DNA of 64,000 nucleotides from Chamaea fasciata (taxonomy: Eukaryota > Chordata > Aves > Passeriformes > Sylviidae), in assembly GCA_029207755.1 (NCBI GenBank), contig JARCOQ010000006.1, positions 71,274,093 through 71,338,092 of the forward strand, written 5' to 3'. Both the position numbers and the translations under genes were made by a program. The notes below the pieces were generated by a model. It saw nothing but the letters and a program-made list of their open reading frames with translations. It did not search any database and was not told the DNA's origin. Shown piece after piece: positions 10,888 through 25,300 of the stretch. The first letter of the stretch is position 1. Every line of letters begins with the position of its first letter.

Positions 10888-13800
10888 TGGCTTTGAGAGT
10901 CTGACAATTGGGTAAAGATCCTTCTTTTCTGGGTGAAATATTACAGTGATGCCACAGGGTGACCTTCAAAGATGTTGTCTCCAGAAAGAGCTGTAAAGGA
11001 CCTTCTGGTCTGCCAGTCTCAAGGACGGGTTTAGCAAGAGCGCACGGCATGCAGGGCTTGGCCCAGGCTCCTTCCGCTTGCCTGGGTCAATTCCACATAA
11101 ATTAAATCGTGCTCCCGTGTTCTCCTTGTCTCCTCTCACAGCCTTTCATCGAGCAGGCATTTAAAATAGGCATTTCCTTCCTCCATCACCTGCTAAGGTT
11201 GTCAGCCCAAGGTGAGGGCGGGTTCAGAGAAAGAAAAGCACGGAGCGGGATCCCAAGGCTGCCCACTGCTCCGCAACCTGACGCTTTATTTCAGCACCTC
11301 CTCTGGGGTCCCACTCTTTCAGAGCTTTACATTTCTTGCCAGCTCGGAGGCTCCAGTTTCAACATTTTCTTTACGGTAACTCCTGGCTGTACCAAGCCAA
11401 AAGTACATATTTTTCAGCATAGATAAATCCCTTTCCCTCACATCTGAGAATAAGACAAATACACGAGCATTCGCTACGTCTTACGACCAGCATGGACAGA
11501 AACAAGGCAGCCAAGGCAATAAATTCTATGAGAAAGGCTTCTCCCAGGTGACCAGCAGGAAGTAAATGAATAAAGGTACATGTGTTAGGCGAGGCAGAGT
11601 CCAGAGCAAGACATGTGTAGAAGGGAGGGAGAGAATAAATCTTTCCCTCATTCTCAGTGGAACTGTATTAATCTTGCCTCAATTAGGCTTTTCTTACCTA
11701 TTCCTTTTCTCCAGTGGGCAAGCCAATAAAATCCGTAGGAAGGATGGGAAGAGGAGAGCCACAGCTGAGGCAGGACGTTCCCTTTGGATGTCTGGAGAAG
11801 AGCCACCTTCCATTTTCACTCCCCTGGGGAACAGAGCGTATCTCATGTACAGTAACAGAAAGACACAGTCGCCTCTTATGGCCAGGGTGCCTGCTGCACT
11901 CCTACACACAGAGAAATTCCTGTGCCTTAGGTGTGTGGGGAGTGGGGATTTGGAGGGGACCTTCACAGCATAACCTTCGGACGCGACCATGCTGAGGCAT
12001 CTTAATCACCTCCTGCAGGCAACCGCCACGGCGTGCAGAAACAGACACAGAAATTATTCACAGCTTTCTTACCCAAAGGCTGCTCACAGTTGTTGAAAGC
12101 ACAATCTGCTGCAGTCAGCGAGATCTACCTCCTCTATTTCTGCCCCCCAGAAAGAGTTCTGATCTCTTCGTCTGCCTATCCACTGTCTTCCGATGTACCA
12201 CAGCACCACAGATGCCTATAACCAGCCCTGTATTAATACAACACTCCCACCAGGCAGGACACTTTCCTTCCTCATCATCACCCTCCACATCCCCAGGGGA
12301 AGCCTACCCGTCCCCAGCCCTGAGTGACCCCACACCAGCTATTCCCTTTTGCTTTGCCTTTCCCACAGCCCTTCCTCATCGCAGCTCTGTGGTGGTCCCA
12401 GATTTCCCTTCCCTTCTCACTGCCCTGCCCCTGCATGGCAAACCCCCTTGCCAGGCACACCCCCAGGAGCCAGCATTCTGCACGTGTCCAGCCTTGACTC
12501 AGAGCCCGAGTTCTCCGAGCTCTCCGTGTTTTCCCGGTGCCCAGCACCACCGGGAGCTCTCGGGTGACCTTCCCGTGCTCCTTTCCCCGTCCCTTGCTTA
12601 CATAACCTCTATGACTCATTCGTATGAAGTCGCCCGGAACGTGGAACATCTGGGCCTGTTTTGGATTCTCTCCTTCCTCTGCGAAGTTGTCAAGTCAGCT
12701 TTGGGATATTTTGTCTGAACTTGATCCTTGTGAGGTTGATGTAATTGGGATGGAAAATCCTTTCCAATTCCGTCTTTTGGGGGATAATCCCGCGTTGCTG
12801 TATGCTGTTTCCTCACTGGATGTTTGTGTAAAGAGAACCCTTTTCTTCCTCCCGTCTTCCATGTAGTTTTGGAACAGATAATCCCTGGGTCATTAACACT
12901 TTCTGTGGCCCTGGTGAGCTCCTCTTACCTTGTATTCCTCAGTAATTTTTTCCCCCGTGTATATTCCCTTGAAAGGTTCCTCCATCTGTTTGGTATTTGA
13001 ATGCTTGGATGAGGCTCTGTTTCTTGGGGGACGTGGCCCTTTCCACACGGGGCATTTTCTGTTTCGCCTTTAAAAATGCACCATATTTGTAAATTTGTGG
13101 GTAATGATTTATAGCCCAACTGCTCCTCATTCTCTCATTACTAGTCAAAAAAGGACTTCTTCCAAATGTCAGATAACAGATGGTGAAGAGAAATTTACTT
13201 CCTAGTTCTTCCTAGACTAACATTTGAGGTAGCATGGAAAAAAGGGAGGAAAGGGCAGAGCTGGACACAGATTCTAAACAAATTTGGTTTTAATCAGCAT
13301 TTAAAACCTTCTCCTATTTTGGTCAAAATTTCTTACTTTCAAATCTGACTCGTAATCGATCAACTATTTGCTACTTTATAAAGTTAATCCGGTTTTGTTT
13401 TAAAGATGAAGTGATGTCACGACACAGTCTCTAAGTTTTAATAGCAGTAAAAAAACCCAAACAAGCTACATCGTAACAAATGTATTTATGTTTTTCTTAG
13501 CGACAAATATCTGTTAATACAATTGAAGCAAAGTGGAGATAAACAGCTGAAAAATGACTGTGGGATATTCTTCCTAACCCAGGATTCGATGTAAACTCTA
13601 GAAACTTTAATCTTCAACATTGAATCACGTAAAAGGCAGATAGTACTTATATTATAGCTACACTAAAGAACATATATATTTTTGTCCATTTTAGATTATT
13701 GCATGGCTGGGGATTCTTACCCACTGTGAAATCTTTATGACCAGCTTCACAATTTAACAAGATCTCTTTTGATCTTCTTAGGAATTTTATTTCAATATAT

Positions 13801-15216
13801 ACTGGGTAATTGTTAGCTGTTGGCCATTTATTAATTTTCTTGGTCTTGAAATTAGCTATGTATTTTTAGGGGAATTGAAGTAATTAATTATGATATTACC
13901 CACAACAGCCTGATCACGCAGTGGAAGGTGTCTTAATGTACATATCTTTCCATCACAGAAAAAAAATAAAAAATTGTACGTAGACAAAAAGAAGAAGAAA
14001 GTTCTGAAGAGTCTTATCTAAGAAATGCACATTACTGCCATGTAAGGAGCCACAAGATTCCAAGAGTACCTGAAATTCCCTGGACAGCTGAGAACCAAGG
14101 CTGGCTTGATTATTCATCTGCCTTTTACCGAGTTGTTGTGTTTAGGGAATGAGGAAAATGTTTGATTTGGAGCTGGTGCTGGAGACTTTAGCGCGTGTTC
14201 TCATTTTTACAGCAAAACTCTCTTTTGACTTCGAGGCACCCACCTTTTGCCTGTTTCCAGTGCACATCCCTCAGGAGGACAGAAAATGTTTTGTCCCATT
14301 TTCGGGCAAACCATGGCAGTATCTCCTCCCCACTAGTGTCAATGTCAATCCTTTCTTTGCTACCTGGACGGGAAAGATTTAAACTTCGTTAAAGTAATTT
14401 AAACAACAGCAGCAATTTTTCATCTTTGCCAGCTGCCTCAGCCCAAGAGTCTCTTGTTTTCCACCTGACCCTTGTGCTCTCCATGCATCCCTCTCCAAGG
14501 CAGCAGATGCTGAGCCCGTGTCAGCCCTCCAGGAACAAAGCCGTGGAGGTCCTCCTCAAAACCTCAGCCAGCACCATTCCCCCCCGGAAACCTTAATGAC
14601 TTTGCTCAGCAATCCAAACGCAAACGAGGCCCCTCACAAAGAGCAGTTGCAGTTTACTCATCCTTGCTCAACCTCAGCCTCCTGCGGGCACGGCAGAGCT
14701 CTTTAAAATCCATCTATTCCATGGGTGGTGCTCGTGGCACCTCCTTGACACAGAAGAAAGGCTCTGGAGGAAAATCCAGCCCTGAACAACCACTTGATGT
14801 GATCATCTTCTACAGAAAGGGAATGATCCCCTGTCCGACTGAAGGCCGGCAAAAATAGCAGGACTGAATAAAGCAAGCGAAACTGCTGCGAAATCCACGG
14901 CCTGAATGGTCTGTGCGCTGCTCTTGGGGAGTTCAGTTCCTAGCATTTGGCACATAACTGTGGAAGAGTCGTGGTGGCGTGTGCTTGGTCAGTGTTTATG
15001 AGCTGGGGCAAAGCTGAAGGTGCGGTAGAAAGCAGTGGGTAAATAAAGAGGTACAAGTTGGTTTTGTTGGTTTGGTTTGTCGGGGCTCTTTCTGCTGCAG
15101 ACTCGGGTTTTAGAGCCGGTCCTGTGCAGGGCGAGAACCCAAGTCCCAATTTCTGTGTTTGTTACCAACACAGCAAATGCTGCTCACCGCACCCTGAGTG
15201 GTGAAACAGCAAAAAC

Positions 15217-15325
15217 CGTGGAATGGCAAAATCATTAAGGCTGGAAAAGACCTTCAACACCATCGAGTCCAGCTTTGACCGAGCACAACCATGGCCAAGA
15301 AGCACTGAATCAACGGCATATTCTG
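15217..15325 (-). mobile_element. CR1 LINE 3' fragment (antisense)
   Basis: The stretch 'ggcaaaatcattaaggctggaaaagacc' followed by 'catcgagtccagc' and 'caaccatggccaagaagcac' is the reverse complement of a CR1 3' end. It is short and its left, terminal-octamer side is partly eroded. Confidence 0.72.
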
Positions 15326-18300
15326 AAGGCTGGAAATTCACCACGGAAATTTGACTTGAGGAAAACATATGAACATATTTTCTGTTCTTTTTGGTGACAT
15401 GGACAAATATAAAGCTCAGGGGGAAAAAAAAGTTTGTTCTTTAAGGTTGTACATACTGGTAATAAATAAAAAATTAAATCAGATTATAAATACCAGATCC
15501 TCACATAATGAAATTCACTTTCCTTCCATTGATTTAAGCAAGTATTAAACTGATTTAAAGGCAGCTGTGTCAACTTCTATCACCAAGGGGTTTGGTTCTG
15601 AATATCTAAGAACTTGAGTTCTTCAAGTCTTTCATATTTATCACTCCCGTGGCGCTGATCATGTCTCAGCAGAGTGGAGTTTGCCAGACAAATGAACAAA
15701 ACCCAGATCCCTCACCACGGGATCCTGGTTTAGATCATTCCATGGGGGGGCACATATGGGTAGGGAAGTACAGTTTTCCATACATTTATATTAAAAAAAA
15801 TTAAAATAAACACGTGTTTTATATGCACATGGAAATAAACAAAATTATATCGATTACATAGACAACTTCTTACATTATATATATAAAATATTAAAATGAA
15901 AATTACCAGCTCCTTCTGGCTTGATCCCCTGCCTTGTCTTCACTCCCTCATGTGTATTCATTCATCCCTCACGCTGGCTTGCCCCTCAAGGACCAAGGTC
16001 TGTAACCAGAGAGAGAGTAACTTCTCTAAATCTCAAATGACAATAATCCAGGATTTAAGAAGCAAAATGGTGCCATTACTGCAGATCATTGTAACTCTGG
16101 AGAAATAGGTCAGAGCTGCAGTTCATCTCACCACTGCTAGCAACAAATGAGGTCATGATTCGCTTTCTTATACTGCGCTGTTGCTTTAAAAGGACGGAGC
16201 TTATTTTTCTGTATTGATAAAGGAACACGAGGAAGCAGCACAGCACGAAGAGAGATAAGAGCAGGAATTAAACCTCTGCTCTTTGTGGCCTTGGGTATCC
16301 AGTCCCACACAACACAGGCACAACAAGTCAAGGCTCTTTTTACTATTTCTTTTGCAACCGCAAACACTGTTCCCGTTCAGTTGCGTACATTGTGCAAATG
16401 CAAAATGCATTTTCCAAATAGCCTCGGTGGAAAGGATAAACAGGCAGGCTCTTCTTCCTCCTGGAATGCGCACGCTCTGGGTATTTCTTGGAGAGAAGTT
16501 GTCTCTGCAGAACAGCTAAGGGCAATGAAAATAAGAATCCCAGCATTTTCTGTAATTGCTTTTGTGGAATGTAGTCATTCAAGGAAGAATTTGTGCAGCT
16601 GGTAAAGGCAGCGTGACTACAAAAAAAAAAAAAAAAAAAATACAGCCTCCCTATAAATTCTCTGTGATCCCTGAGGAAACCTCAGGAAAAAGGCCATTGC
16701 TATGCAGATTTGCATGGCTCCCTGAAGGATACTGCACTTCCACAAATCCTCCCCTGAAGAGATTAAGCTTTTCAGCAGTTTGCGCTCAAATACAATTAAT
16801 TCTGATGGCCCCAGCATGACTGCAAGTCTAATGTTTAGTTTTGCTATCAATTACCACACGAGACTCTTCCTGGGTCACCACTCCGTGAGCTGCCATGGCT
16901 TTACTTACCTTGACCCATCTCCATCCTATCTATAAATTACGAATTTGGAGCCCAGTGGTCTCTCTGAACCAGCCGAAGTGTAAAGGAACAGTAATAATAA
17001 TAAATAAATAGCGAGTTAATGCTTTTGCTGTCAAGTATTAGAAGCATGGAAGAAATTATTGGGTACCTCTCCTGTTCTACATCCTGGCATCGAAGTTCAA
17101 TTTTGGTTCACGTAATAGACGTTGATGTGAATAATAAGACCGGTGTGCAGGTGAGCCACTGGTTCAGTCCTGTGCGCAACCATTTGCTAATTAACGCGGT
17201 TTGTTAATGGCAAGTGTTTGTACAGGTGTTGGTATTTAGGTGATTACTCACCATTTGTAAAAATCCAATCAGCTTGTGCTAGGAGAGGGCTGTTAGTTCT
17301 TTTCTGATTGAGAAAGCTTACCCGATCAGGAACCCTGGAAGTTTGCAGTCAAGGTTTTTTGAAGTTTTCTGCTTCGCTGTTCTCCTCAATATATACATCA
17401 TCTATGAAATATTTACAGAGGAAACCACTTAAAACAATGAAATATAAATGAGTCCGATGCATTTCCCTGCCAGGTTTTACCCAGAGCGGTATTTGGGGGT
17501 TTATGCAGGGAAAGGATTGCCTAATGAATCTGGCCAAGCGGAATCAATATGAGAGTAATTAATTTAACTCCGTCTTTCCATTTTTCAAAGTGACAGATTT
17601 ATGATGGGGCATGAAAGAAAGATGAAGCATTACCATCTCCCCACTGCTGGGGGCAGACCGGGTAGATAGAGATAACTGGTGCTCCTTATATGACACAGGC
17701 CCTGCCGGTCGGAGAGGAAAGCTCGGAGCTAAAGGCAAAGGCACGAGGGAACAAGGAGGAGCTGGGAACAGCAGGCCAGCAGGCTTGGTTATCTGATCAC
17801 CTGCAGCCATTCCGGGGGAACCACCACCCAAGGACAGCTGGCACCCGGAATAACCTCGGCATCTGGGGCACGTCCCCACAACAGGCACCGCGATTAGACC
17901 ACACGATCCCAGAACAAGCACACATTGCGTCTGCTGCCATTCGCACAGTCAGCCGTATTTGACTCACTTGCGACCCATCTGAACTGCTGCACTTGGAAAG
18001 AACAATTACTGTAAAATTTTGTTTTCTCTTTTATTGTTCTCCGCCCAGATACCCTGCTCTTCCTTCTCTCCTTTATTTTTAAAGTAAAAGGACTCTAACA
18101 GCCGTACCAGGTGCTGAAATGGAGAAAGCAAAGCAATAAAAGCATTTAAGCCACCACTTGTATACACATTCCCTCTCTTTTTGCATTATTCTTGGCTGTA
18201 AGTAGTTTTGAATGTTGTCTCTGCGGCTGCATGCAGAAGCTGCCTTTAGCTTTAGGCTTTAACAACTTAGTCACCAATACAGTGAAAACCAGAAAGCCTA

Positions 18301-20460
18301 AGAGCCCCTGACAGTTCACATCAACTCAAGAGCTGTCCCACTGACATTCGATACGGGATCGTTGCAGTACCAATATCTGGAACACTACAGGAATTAAACA
18401 AGGGCTTGATTCCCTTTCTATGGATAAAATGTACAGCAACCACTTTGCTAAAAGAGTGCAAAGACAGGAAACTGAGTGTATATGTGTCACACTTTTCTTC
18501 TGTAGTATTATTAATTTCCCCTCTCCTTGATCAAACTAGTGGAAGTATTAAAGCTCGTGACCAGCGACGGTAGTTTCAATTCAGACCACTTCAGTTTGGT
18601 GAGCACTTTCAATTTTAAGTACATGCTCCAGCAATTCCAGCAATACAAAATACTTTCCTTTACAGCTGCCCAGAATAATACAGGATTTGAGCTCTCTTAA
18701 CTCTTACTCTCCAAACTCCGAGGGGAAAATATTATTGCATGCTGAGAGCCCTTACAGCGATTTCTGCCAAGCTGTGAAAAAAACCCTGTAGATTTACTCA
18801 TCTGTGCTGATGGTTTTTCTGAGCAATAATGGAGATATTGGAGGGTTGTGTAGGTGAGTGTGCATCTGTGCAGCCCGTGTGTGTGCGCGAGCAGGTGGGT
18901 GACCGTGTCACCAGGCTGTCCCTGCTCCAAGGCCTCCTCGGAAGCTCTGTTTGTTCCCAAGGCTGTTCTTGTTTGTAGCAGGAAAAATGGCTTTCCAAGC
19001 CAGCAGGAAGAGCCTGCTCCCGGGGAGTGCGAAGGTACTGCTGGAGGGAGGAGGAATGGAATCTTTCAAAGATGTAAAGCTGCGTTTCGAACACATGTAG
19101 ACACCGAGTAGAAATCCCGTGACGTTTTAGTAAAGCAGAATCAGAGTTTACAACCCAGTGAGTGCCTCTACATCTCACCTGCCTGGAAATTTCTCAGGGT
19201 TTCAGTGGGATAGGCCAACTTTTTTTCCCAAGTGTTTCTCCTACTGAAGAGTGAGAAACTATTGAAAAACATCACTACTCCCAACTAACATCTCCCACAC
19301 CTTCGCAGGAAAAGCACACTTGATTATATGCAGTATACGAAAACAATATTAGAACGCACTTACCACACGTGGTGCAGGAGAAATGCAGGGCAACTTTTGC
19401 CTGTTCCGACTCATTCCCTTGGCTATTGCACTCCACCACCACCAAATCCTGAGGAGCAGCATTAAGGGGCTGCTTGCACGTTGCACCTGGACTCTCCTTG
19501 CTCCCAAACTGCCAAGCCTCTGGTTTAGCCCTGGAGTGGGAATTCAGAGCCAGACCAGCATCACTAACAGGAGATACAAAGTGCCCACACCATGCACTGG
19601 TCCCACCCACACCTTCCTATCAGTTTCCAAATCCCAGCAAAATAAATGGTATAGAACAAACCCTTCCTGGAGCTACAAGGGAACTGTCGGGCAGTATTTC
19701 ACCTGAGTGCGATTCTGTACAATCACTGCGTAGACCAACCAGGTGTGACAGTTACATCAAGGCAAAGGGACCATAATTGGACTCAAGCAGTCTCTTCAAA
19801 CAAAAGCAAATCATCTAGGTACACGTAAGTAAGTCCCGAGGGTACCCTTCCCCTCCACACAGCTCTGTGTCCATGGCCCCTTGCTTGATTGAGAGTTTTC
19901 AGTCCCCTACACTGTTACTTTCCATTTTCTGCATGGATTATTTACTTTACATTAAAAAAAAAAAAAAAAAAGAGGCAATGGAAAAAGAATAAAAGTAATA
20001 CCTTAGCAAAAGAGGAAACCACATGTTCCTTCTTTGTGATGTTAAATCTACTCCGGGAGCAAAAAAGGTTATTTGGTCTCTTTTATCTTGAATATGTTGA
20101 GTAAATTATATCTCTGTCTGATCAGTCAAGTGATTTTCATACTTCACTGATACTTGATAAGAAACTTCACTGGAGTCTCTGAAAAACGTGCAGCCGTGGA
20201 AAAAAGCATTAGCAAGAGGGTAGGACGTGTGAGAAGTAAGTGAATAAGTAAGACCCAAGTTGTGATTCTTGCATGAGAAGCAAGCACTCAGCCCTCTGCA
20301 GCCAGAGTGTGCTGCCAAAGCAGGTGGATTAAGAGACCAAAAGGGACTTTTTGTAGTTGTGTAAGTTGACCTAAACGGCACAATTCAGAGATTTCAGATT
20401 TACTGAATAAAAACCTGTAAGGAAAGCTACTATCTACCACAAAAGCTGGCTCTAGATCAG

Positions 20461-20478
20461 GTGTGTGTGTGTGTGTGC
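20461..20478. repeat. (GT)n microsatellite
   Basis: Nine GT units, followed by an interrupted 'gcgtgc' end. Confidence 0.9.
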
Positions 20479-21902
20479 GTGCATTAGGGTACAAGAAATA
20501 ATTTTCTTTGAATGTTGACATTTTTACAGGACTTTCTTTTACCATGTGCTAACTTTACTTACCACAAACACACTATGTGTGTGACCTGGTTTTTTTGGAA
20601 GATAATATAAAAACTGCAAAAAAACGTATACTCCCTCTTCTCAATGTTTTCCCCAGAGCTCTCTATAGCTCGCTATGTATTATTTCCTGAACAATAAATA
20701 CCACTGCATAGCTATCTCCTAACCGTCATCTGCTTTTACTTTAGTCATCCTGGAAGACTTGGGAGCTGGGTTTAATTCCCAGTTCAGCTGGTAACTCGAA
20801 ACGTGCGGATCAGCTAAGTGACAAAAAGGAAAGGTCAGGACAATCAGGAAATTTTTAAAGAGGATTATTTAGTGCAATCAAGTATTTGTTAATGTTCTGC
20901 CCGTCTACATGATTACTGTTTTCTGTTTTAAAGTCATTTATTGCAAGGAAATGGTATCTCCCATTCCTGAAATATCCTTAGAATATTAAAATCTCCTGAA
21001 TATCCAATATCTTTAGATATTAAATATAAAATACCTAGGGTATTTCCTTAGGTTTAATATATTTGGGAATGTTGTGTCAGAAGCATATTAGTTGGCTTTT
21101 GCTCTGGTTTTATTCCATTCTGGAATTTTACTCAGCTATTATTCTCCCTCAAGAAATTAGTATTATTCCAATATTATATAACAGGAAGCAGTAAGTCAGA
21201 GTTCCACATAAAAATTAGTGACAAAGTTACTGATGAAGTTTTTAATGCCACGCCTCACTGTTCACCTGCATCCACACACTGCCACACAGGTATTTTTAAA
21301 AATTTTACAAGACCTCTCTGATGGTCTCACCTAAATCAGCACCAGTGGGTTACATAGCAAGTTCAGGGCTATGCGGTTATTGCAGTTGCCGGGATTAGAA
21401 AAAAAAAAAAAATCTGTCGTTTTCAGTAGAGAAATGAGAAAATTCAGTGAGACCAATAAATAAATAACACCTGTGCTTCCTAAAAGCAAAATAATTCTGA
21501 AAGTAACGGGCTTAAAGATGCTGAGGAGCCCCATGGCTGCAGCACGGTTTATCCAAGCCGAAGCCGAGGTTCTGCACCATCCCAGGAACACACGGGGTGA
21601 AGGCAGCAACGGAGCTCTGAATTCCCCGCAGACTTGGGGCACTTGCACTGAAGGTGTCTCTATTTTCATGGCCAAGTCACCTTGTCCAGGGCAGCCTCAC
21701 GGCTCCTCCATGGTGTCTTCTCCAGAGGGATAATCCCCTGCCCAAAACGGCGTGCTGAGGACCCCCGCCATCTCCAGGACATTTTAGATAAGGCGATATT
21801 CAAGAGCTTGCAGCAGTAACAGAAAACGTGTTAGAGGCACGGATGAGGCCAAGGTACCAGCGCAGTAATGCTGAGCAGCTCAAGGGGCTGCCTGCATTTT
21901 CA

Positions 21903-22050
21903 CAGGAACACTTTGGGTTGGCAGGGACCTTACAGACCATCCAACCCACCCACCCCCACCTTCCACCGGACCAGGTTGCTCCAATCCCCATCCAAGCTGG
22001 CCTTGGACATTTCCAGGGATTTGTCCTGGGTAACTGTGGCTCCGCTGAAA
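21903..22050 (-). mobile_element. CR1 LINE 3' end (antisense)
   Basis: Reverse-oriented CR1 tail: 'ctttgggttggcagggacctta' and 'accatccaaccca', then 'ccaggttgctccaatccccatccaagctggccttggacattt'. The right boundary is uncertain; similarity fades after about 22.05 kb. The overlapping open frames at 21800-22170 lie within it or straddle its edge and are spurious. Confidence 0.86.
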
Positions 22051-25000
22051 GGAAAGCCAGTGTTTGCATTTGCTCTGAATGTCCCTGCAGCTGTGAAACG
22101 TGGATGGCAGTGCTGCTGGAACCAACTCTCTGGTGAGGTTTCCTGTACTCTCCGCTAGCGGTACTGCCAAGAATACTCCTCAGACAGCTTTTCTGCAGTG
22201 ACTTGGAATTTCACACTCTAGATGAAAGCAATTCAAAAGCAAATCGAGAAGCAGAGCTTTAAAGAAGTCAGAGTGTTTCGGGTTAGTTGTGTTAGTTGTG
22301 TTAGATTGAAGAAATGAGCAGGCTTAAAGGGAAAGATTCCTTCTTTTGGGATCCAAAACCCATCTTGCAGATCCAGAATGTCTCTGGATCTCTGCCTATA
22401 GCTGGAAACAACTGAAGTGGTACAGTAGCATAGCTGGCTTATCCGTGTTTTGAAAAAGCACCGTCCTCTCTCAGCCTAGGGAAATGAAGATGTGTAAGGA
22501 ATCCTCCTCTATAAGAACTCCACGTTTGACACTGTATCTTGTTTTCCCCACAAAACTCCAGGCAGGAGAAAGCTCAGCTCCCCACCACCTGAGGGAAAGG
22601 TCTCTGGAGAAACTCCCAAAGCAGCCTCCAGTCCGTGTGTGGTGATGCCTCACATGAGAACTATTTCCATCTCCAGCTTCCCCGAGGACATCTGTTTCAC
22701 TTCTGACTTTTTTTTTTTTTTTTTTTGTACAAACCACCTCTTCGTCAGCAGCTGAGAAACAAGGAGACGTGTTGGAGTCGGCTCTGGAACCTCTCCCGAG
22801 CGCTCGCATGCGCCTCATGCCAAAGAGTTCCAGCGCTTGGGTTTCCTGTGGAATATTGTCTGCGGTGTCACCACGGGCACAGCTTCCAACTCCTGCAGAT
22901 TTAATGAACCTGAGCACACTTCTCACACCCCCAGGCCCAGCAGCTGGAACCTGAAACAAATATCCCAAGCTTCGTTTCCCAAGGCTGGCACGTAGAGAGG
23001 GCCTAACATGAGCCATCAACACCCAGAGGTCACTGATTGAGGAGGATTTATGGATGGAAAAGTAGAGGCGCCCAAAGTTCAGGGTCAGGAGGCTTGATAC
23101 GACTGTTTGTGTCACTGGGAGAGTAACTTTGCTAACGCTGTATCATAACAATTACAAGTGTCTCGGATTATCTTTTGTTGCCTAAATCTCTGTTTTTGTA
23201 CTAGATGTACACACAGACAGTGACTGAGAATACATTAGTCATCTGCTCGTATAAAAATCCAAACAAATGCCTCATTGGTTGGAGTTCTTTGTTCAAGACT
23301 GGATGAAGAATCAACATCTTTCCTGCTTTATAAACCAATTCTATCTGTATTTGTTTTCCCCAGAGGCTGAGTGTGTAAAGCCACAGCCTTCATTTGAGGG
23401 GAACTCTGTCATTATCTTCCATCTCCTGCTTCTATATTATTTTACATTTCACAGCCCAGAAACTTACAGGCCCAGCTGAACAATCCTTGGAGCATCTTCC
23501 CTTATTCCAAGGGCTGATTATTATTGTCCCAGAGGTGCAGAGAGCTGGTACCAGATACAATCCCACCTTTTGTCTCATGCTTCTCAGATGCCTGTTCTTC
23601 ATAGGAGCTGCTGCTAAACTCCTCTACGAGGAACGCCGGAGGAAGAAGTCACAGCCACAGTATTCGTGGAGAATATGAGAAGAAATATTGTATTTCTCAG
23701 GGAAGAACACAGCTCGGGGAGGAATGAGAACAAATCAGAGTGAATCATTTTCACTCACGGAACTTAGTACAGAAATGGGAGGAAAGGGGGTGAGTGCAAA
23801 GATACTTCTCTGTCTCATTCTATAAAGGAATAGCAAAACCTCCTCAGGACTCCTTTAAAAGCTGGATGAAGCACTTAATGTAGATACATTTTCTGTACAA
23901 GCACTCGGCAGAGCAAAACCATACAGGAAAAAACCCCCATGGGCTGATTTAACAGTGGCAGAGAGGCCACCACAAACTGTGTCCCCAGCTGCCACATCTA
24001 AACAGCTTTGAAATCCCTCCAGTGGTGATGACTCGAACAAAGCCATGGCTATGAGAAGGTCTGAATAAAGTGTGTTTCAATCAAAGTTACTCTGGTCATT
24101 CTGGAGAGAAAGCACCTTCAAGAAGATCAAAGGGCAGCTTGGGCAGCCTTCTAAAGCGGAAATCCTTTGAAGAGAATGATGCTGATGGCAAGCACCGAGA
24201 GCTGAGGGGGAGGGATGGGAACTGAACTGAACGTGGCAGGGGTAAAAAGCTGGAGCAGGAGACCAGCGCATGGCCCAGGATTTCAGTGCTGAGTGCTGCG
24301 TACCCGCCCAGCTCATGGGCTCCGGGGTGAAGCAATACACGCAGCTGCCTCTGGAGAGGTCGGCTAACAGTGTCCACCCACGTCCATCCCGCGCTGACTC
24401 ACCTCCACACCGTGCTGCTGCAAGCTGGCCTCTGCTGGGGAGGAAAGCTTGGCAGGAAGAGGTGCCTCTCTTGCTCAAGGTCTTTGTGCTGACTGGCAAG
24501 GGCCAAGTTCCCCAGCAGGGCTGGAAAAGGGGCCAGGATGCGTAACTCAGTGATCTATTTTTTTTTTTTCTTTCTCGGTCACAAAAAGGAGTTGCTGCCC
24601 TGCACTGCACAAGGTGTGAGTATCTTCCCTTTACCTACCAGGAAAAAGGGAACAGCTCCAGAGAAGATCTTACAAAGGACTCCCCTGACACCCCAGCCCA
24701 GAGCGCTCTGTGTCCTCCTCCCTGTCCCCCATTTAATTTAAAATAAAGAGAATGACTTCACCCTTACTTTGGAAAAAAATAATAAACTACACGGCATTTT
24801 AATGACAAATCCTTACCGAGATGAGTAATGCTTTGTTGGACAGCAGCACCTGGACCAGGAGTTTTTTGTGTTTGGCCTCAATCTACGCACACCTTCACGA
24901 GGAACATAAAGAATTACAAGATGATCTGAGGGCTAGACCAGGAAATTAGAAAAACAATTAGAAAGAGGGTGCACACTTCTGACAGTCTGGGTGATTAAAC

Positions 25001-25279
25001 ATTGGAACAATTCAGCGAGATTGGGGCGGATTTTCCATATGGTTTAACATGTTTGTACTTAGACTGCTTCGTAACGCTGCATCTGTAGCAAATTTATGAG
25101 CATGGTTTGCTAACGCAGATTTTTGCTTCAACTTGCAGCAAGAGCATAAATAGATTGAAGTCATTAACAGGAAGGCTAATAGAAAAAATGAATCACACCA
25201 CAAGCCACGGTGGCGATCCCACCCACCTTTCAGACGACTCAGGGAGAGTTCAACCAATCCAAAAGGGCAGAGCGGGATA

Positions 25280-25300
25280 GAAAAGAAAAGAAAAGAAAAA
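25280..25300. repeat. (GAAAA)n microsatellite
   Basis: About four units of GAAAA followed by an A run and 'taata'. Confidence 0.85.

Noticed and set aside
12212..12718. Plus-strand open frame of 168 codons, rich in Pro and Ser
   Set aside because: The DNA is C-rich here, and frames on both strands are open. The last third changes composition completely, so one real protein is unlikely.
22471..23115. Minus-strand open frame of 214 codons
   Set aside because: It runs through a 17-base T run (a poly-Lys stretch), has no recognisable domain, and shows shifting composition. It is a chance open frame.
24077..24610. Minus-strand open frame of 177 codons
   Set aside because: Low-information Ser/Pro/Cys-rich translation with no domain, and an overlapping frame is open over the same DNA.
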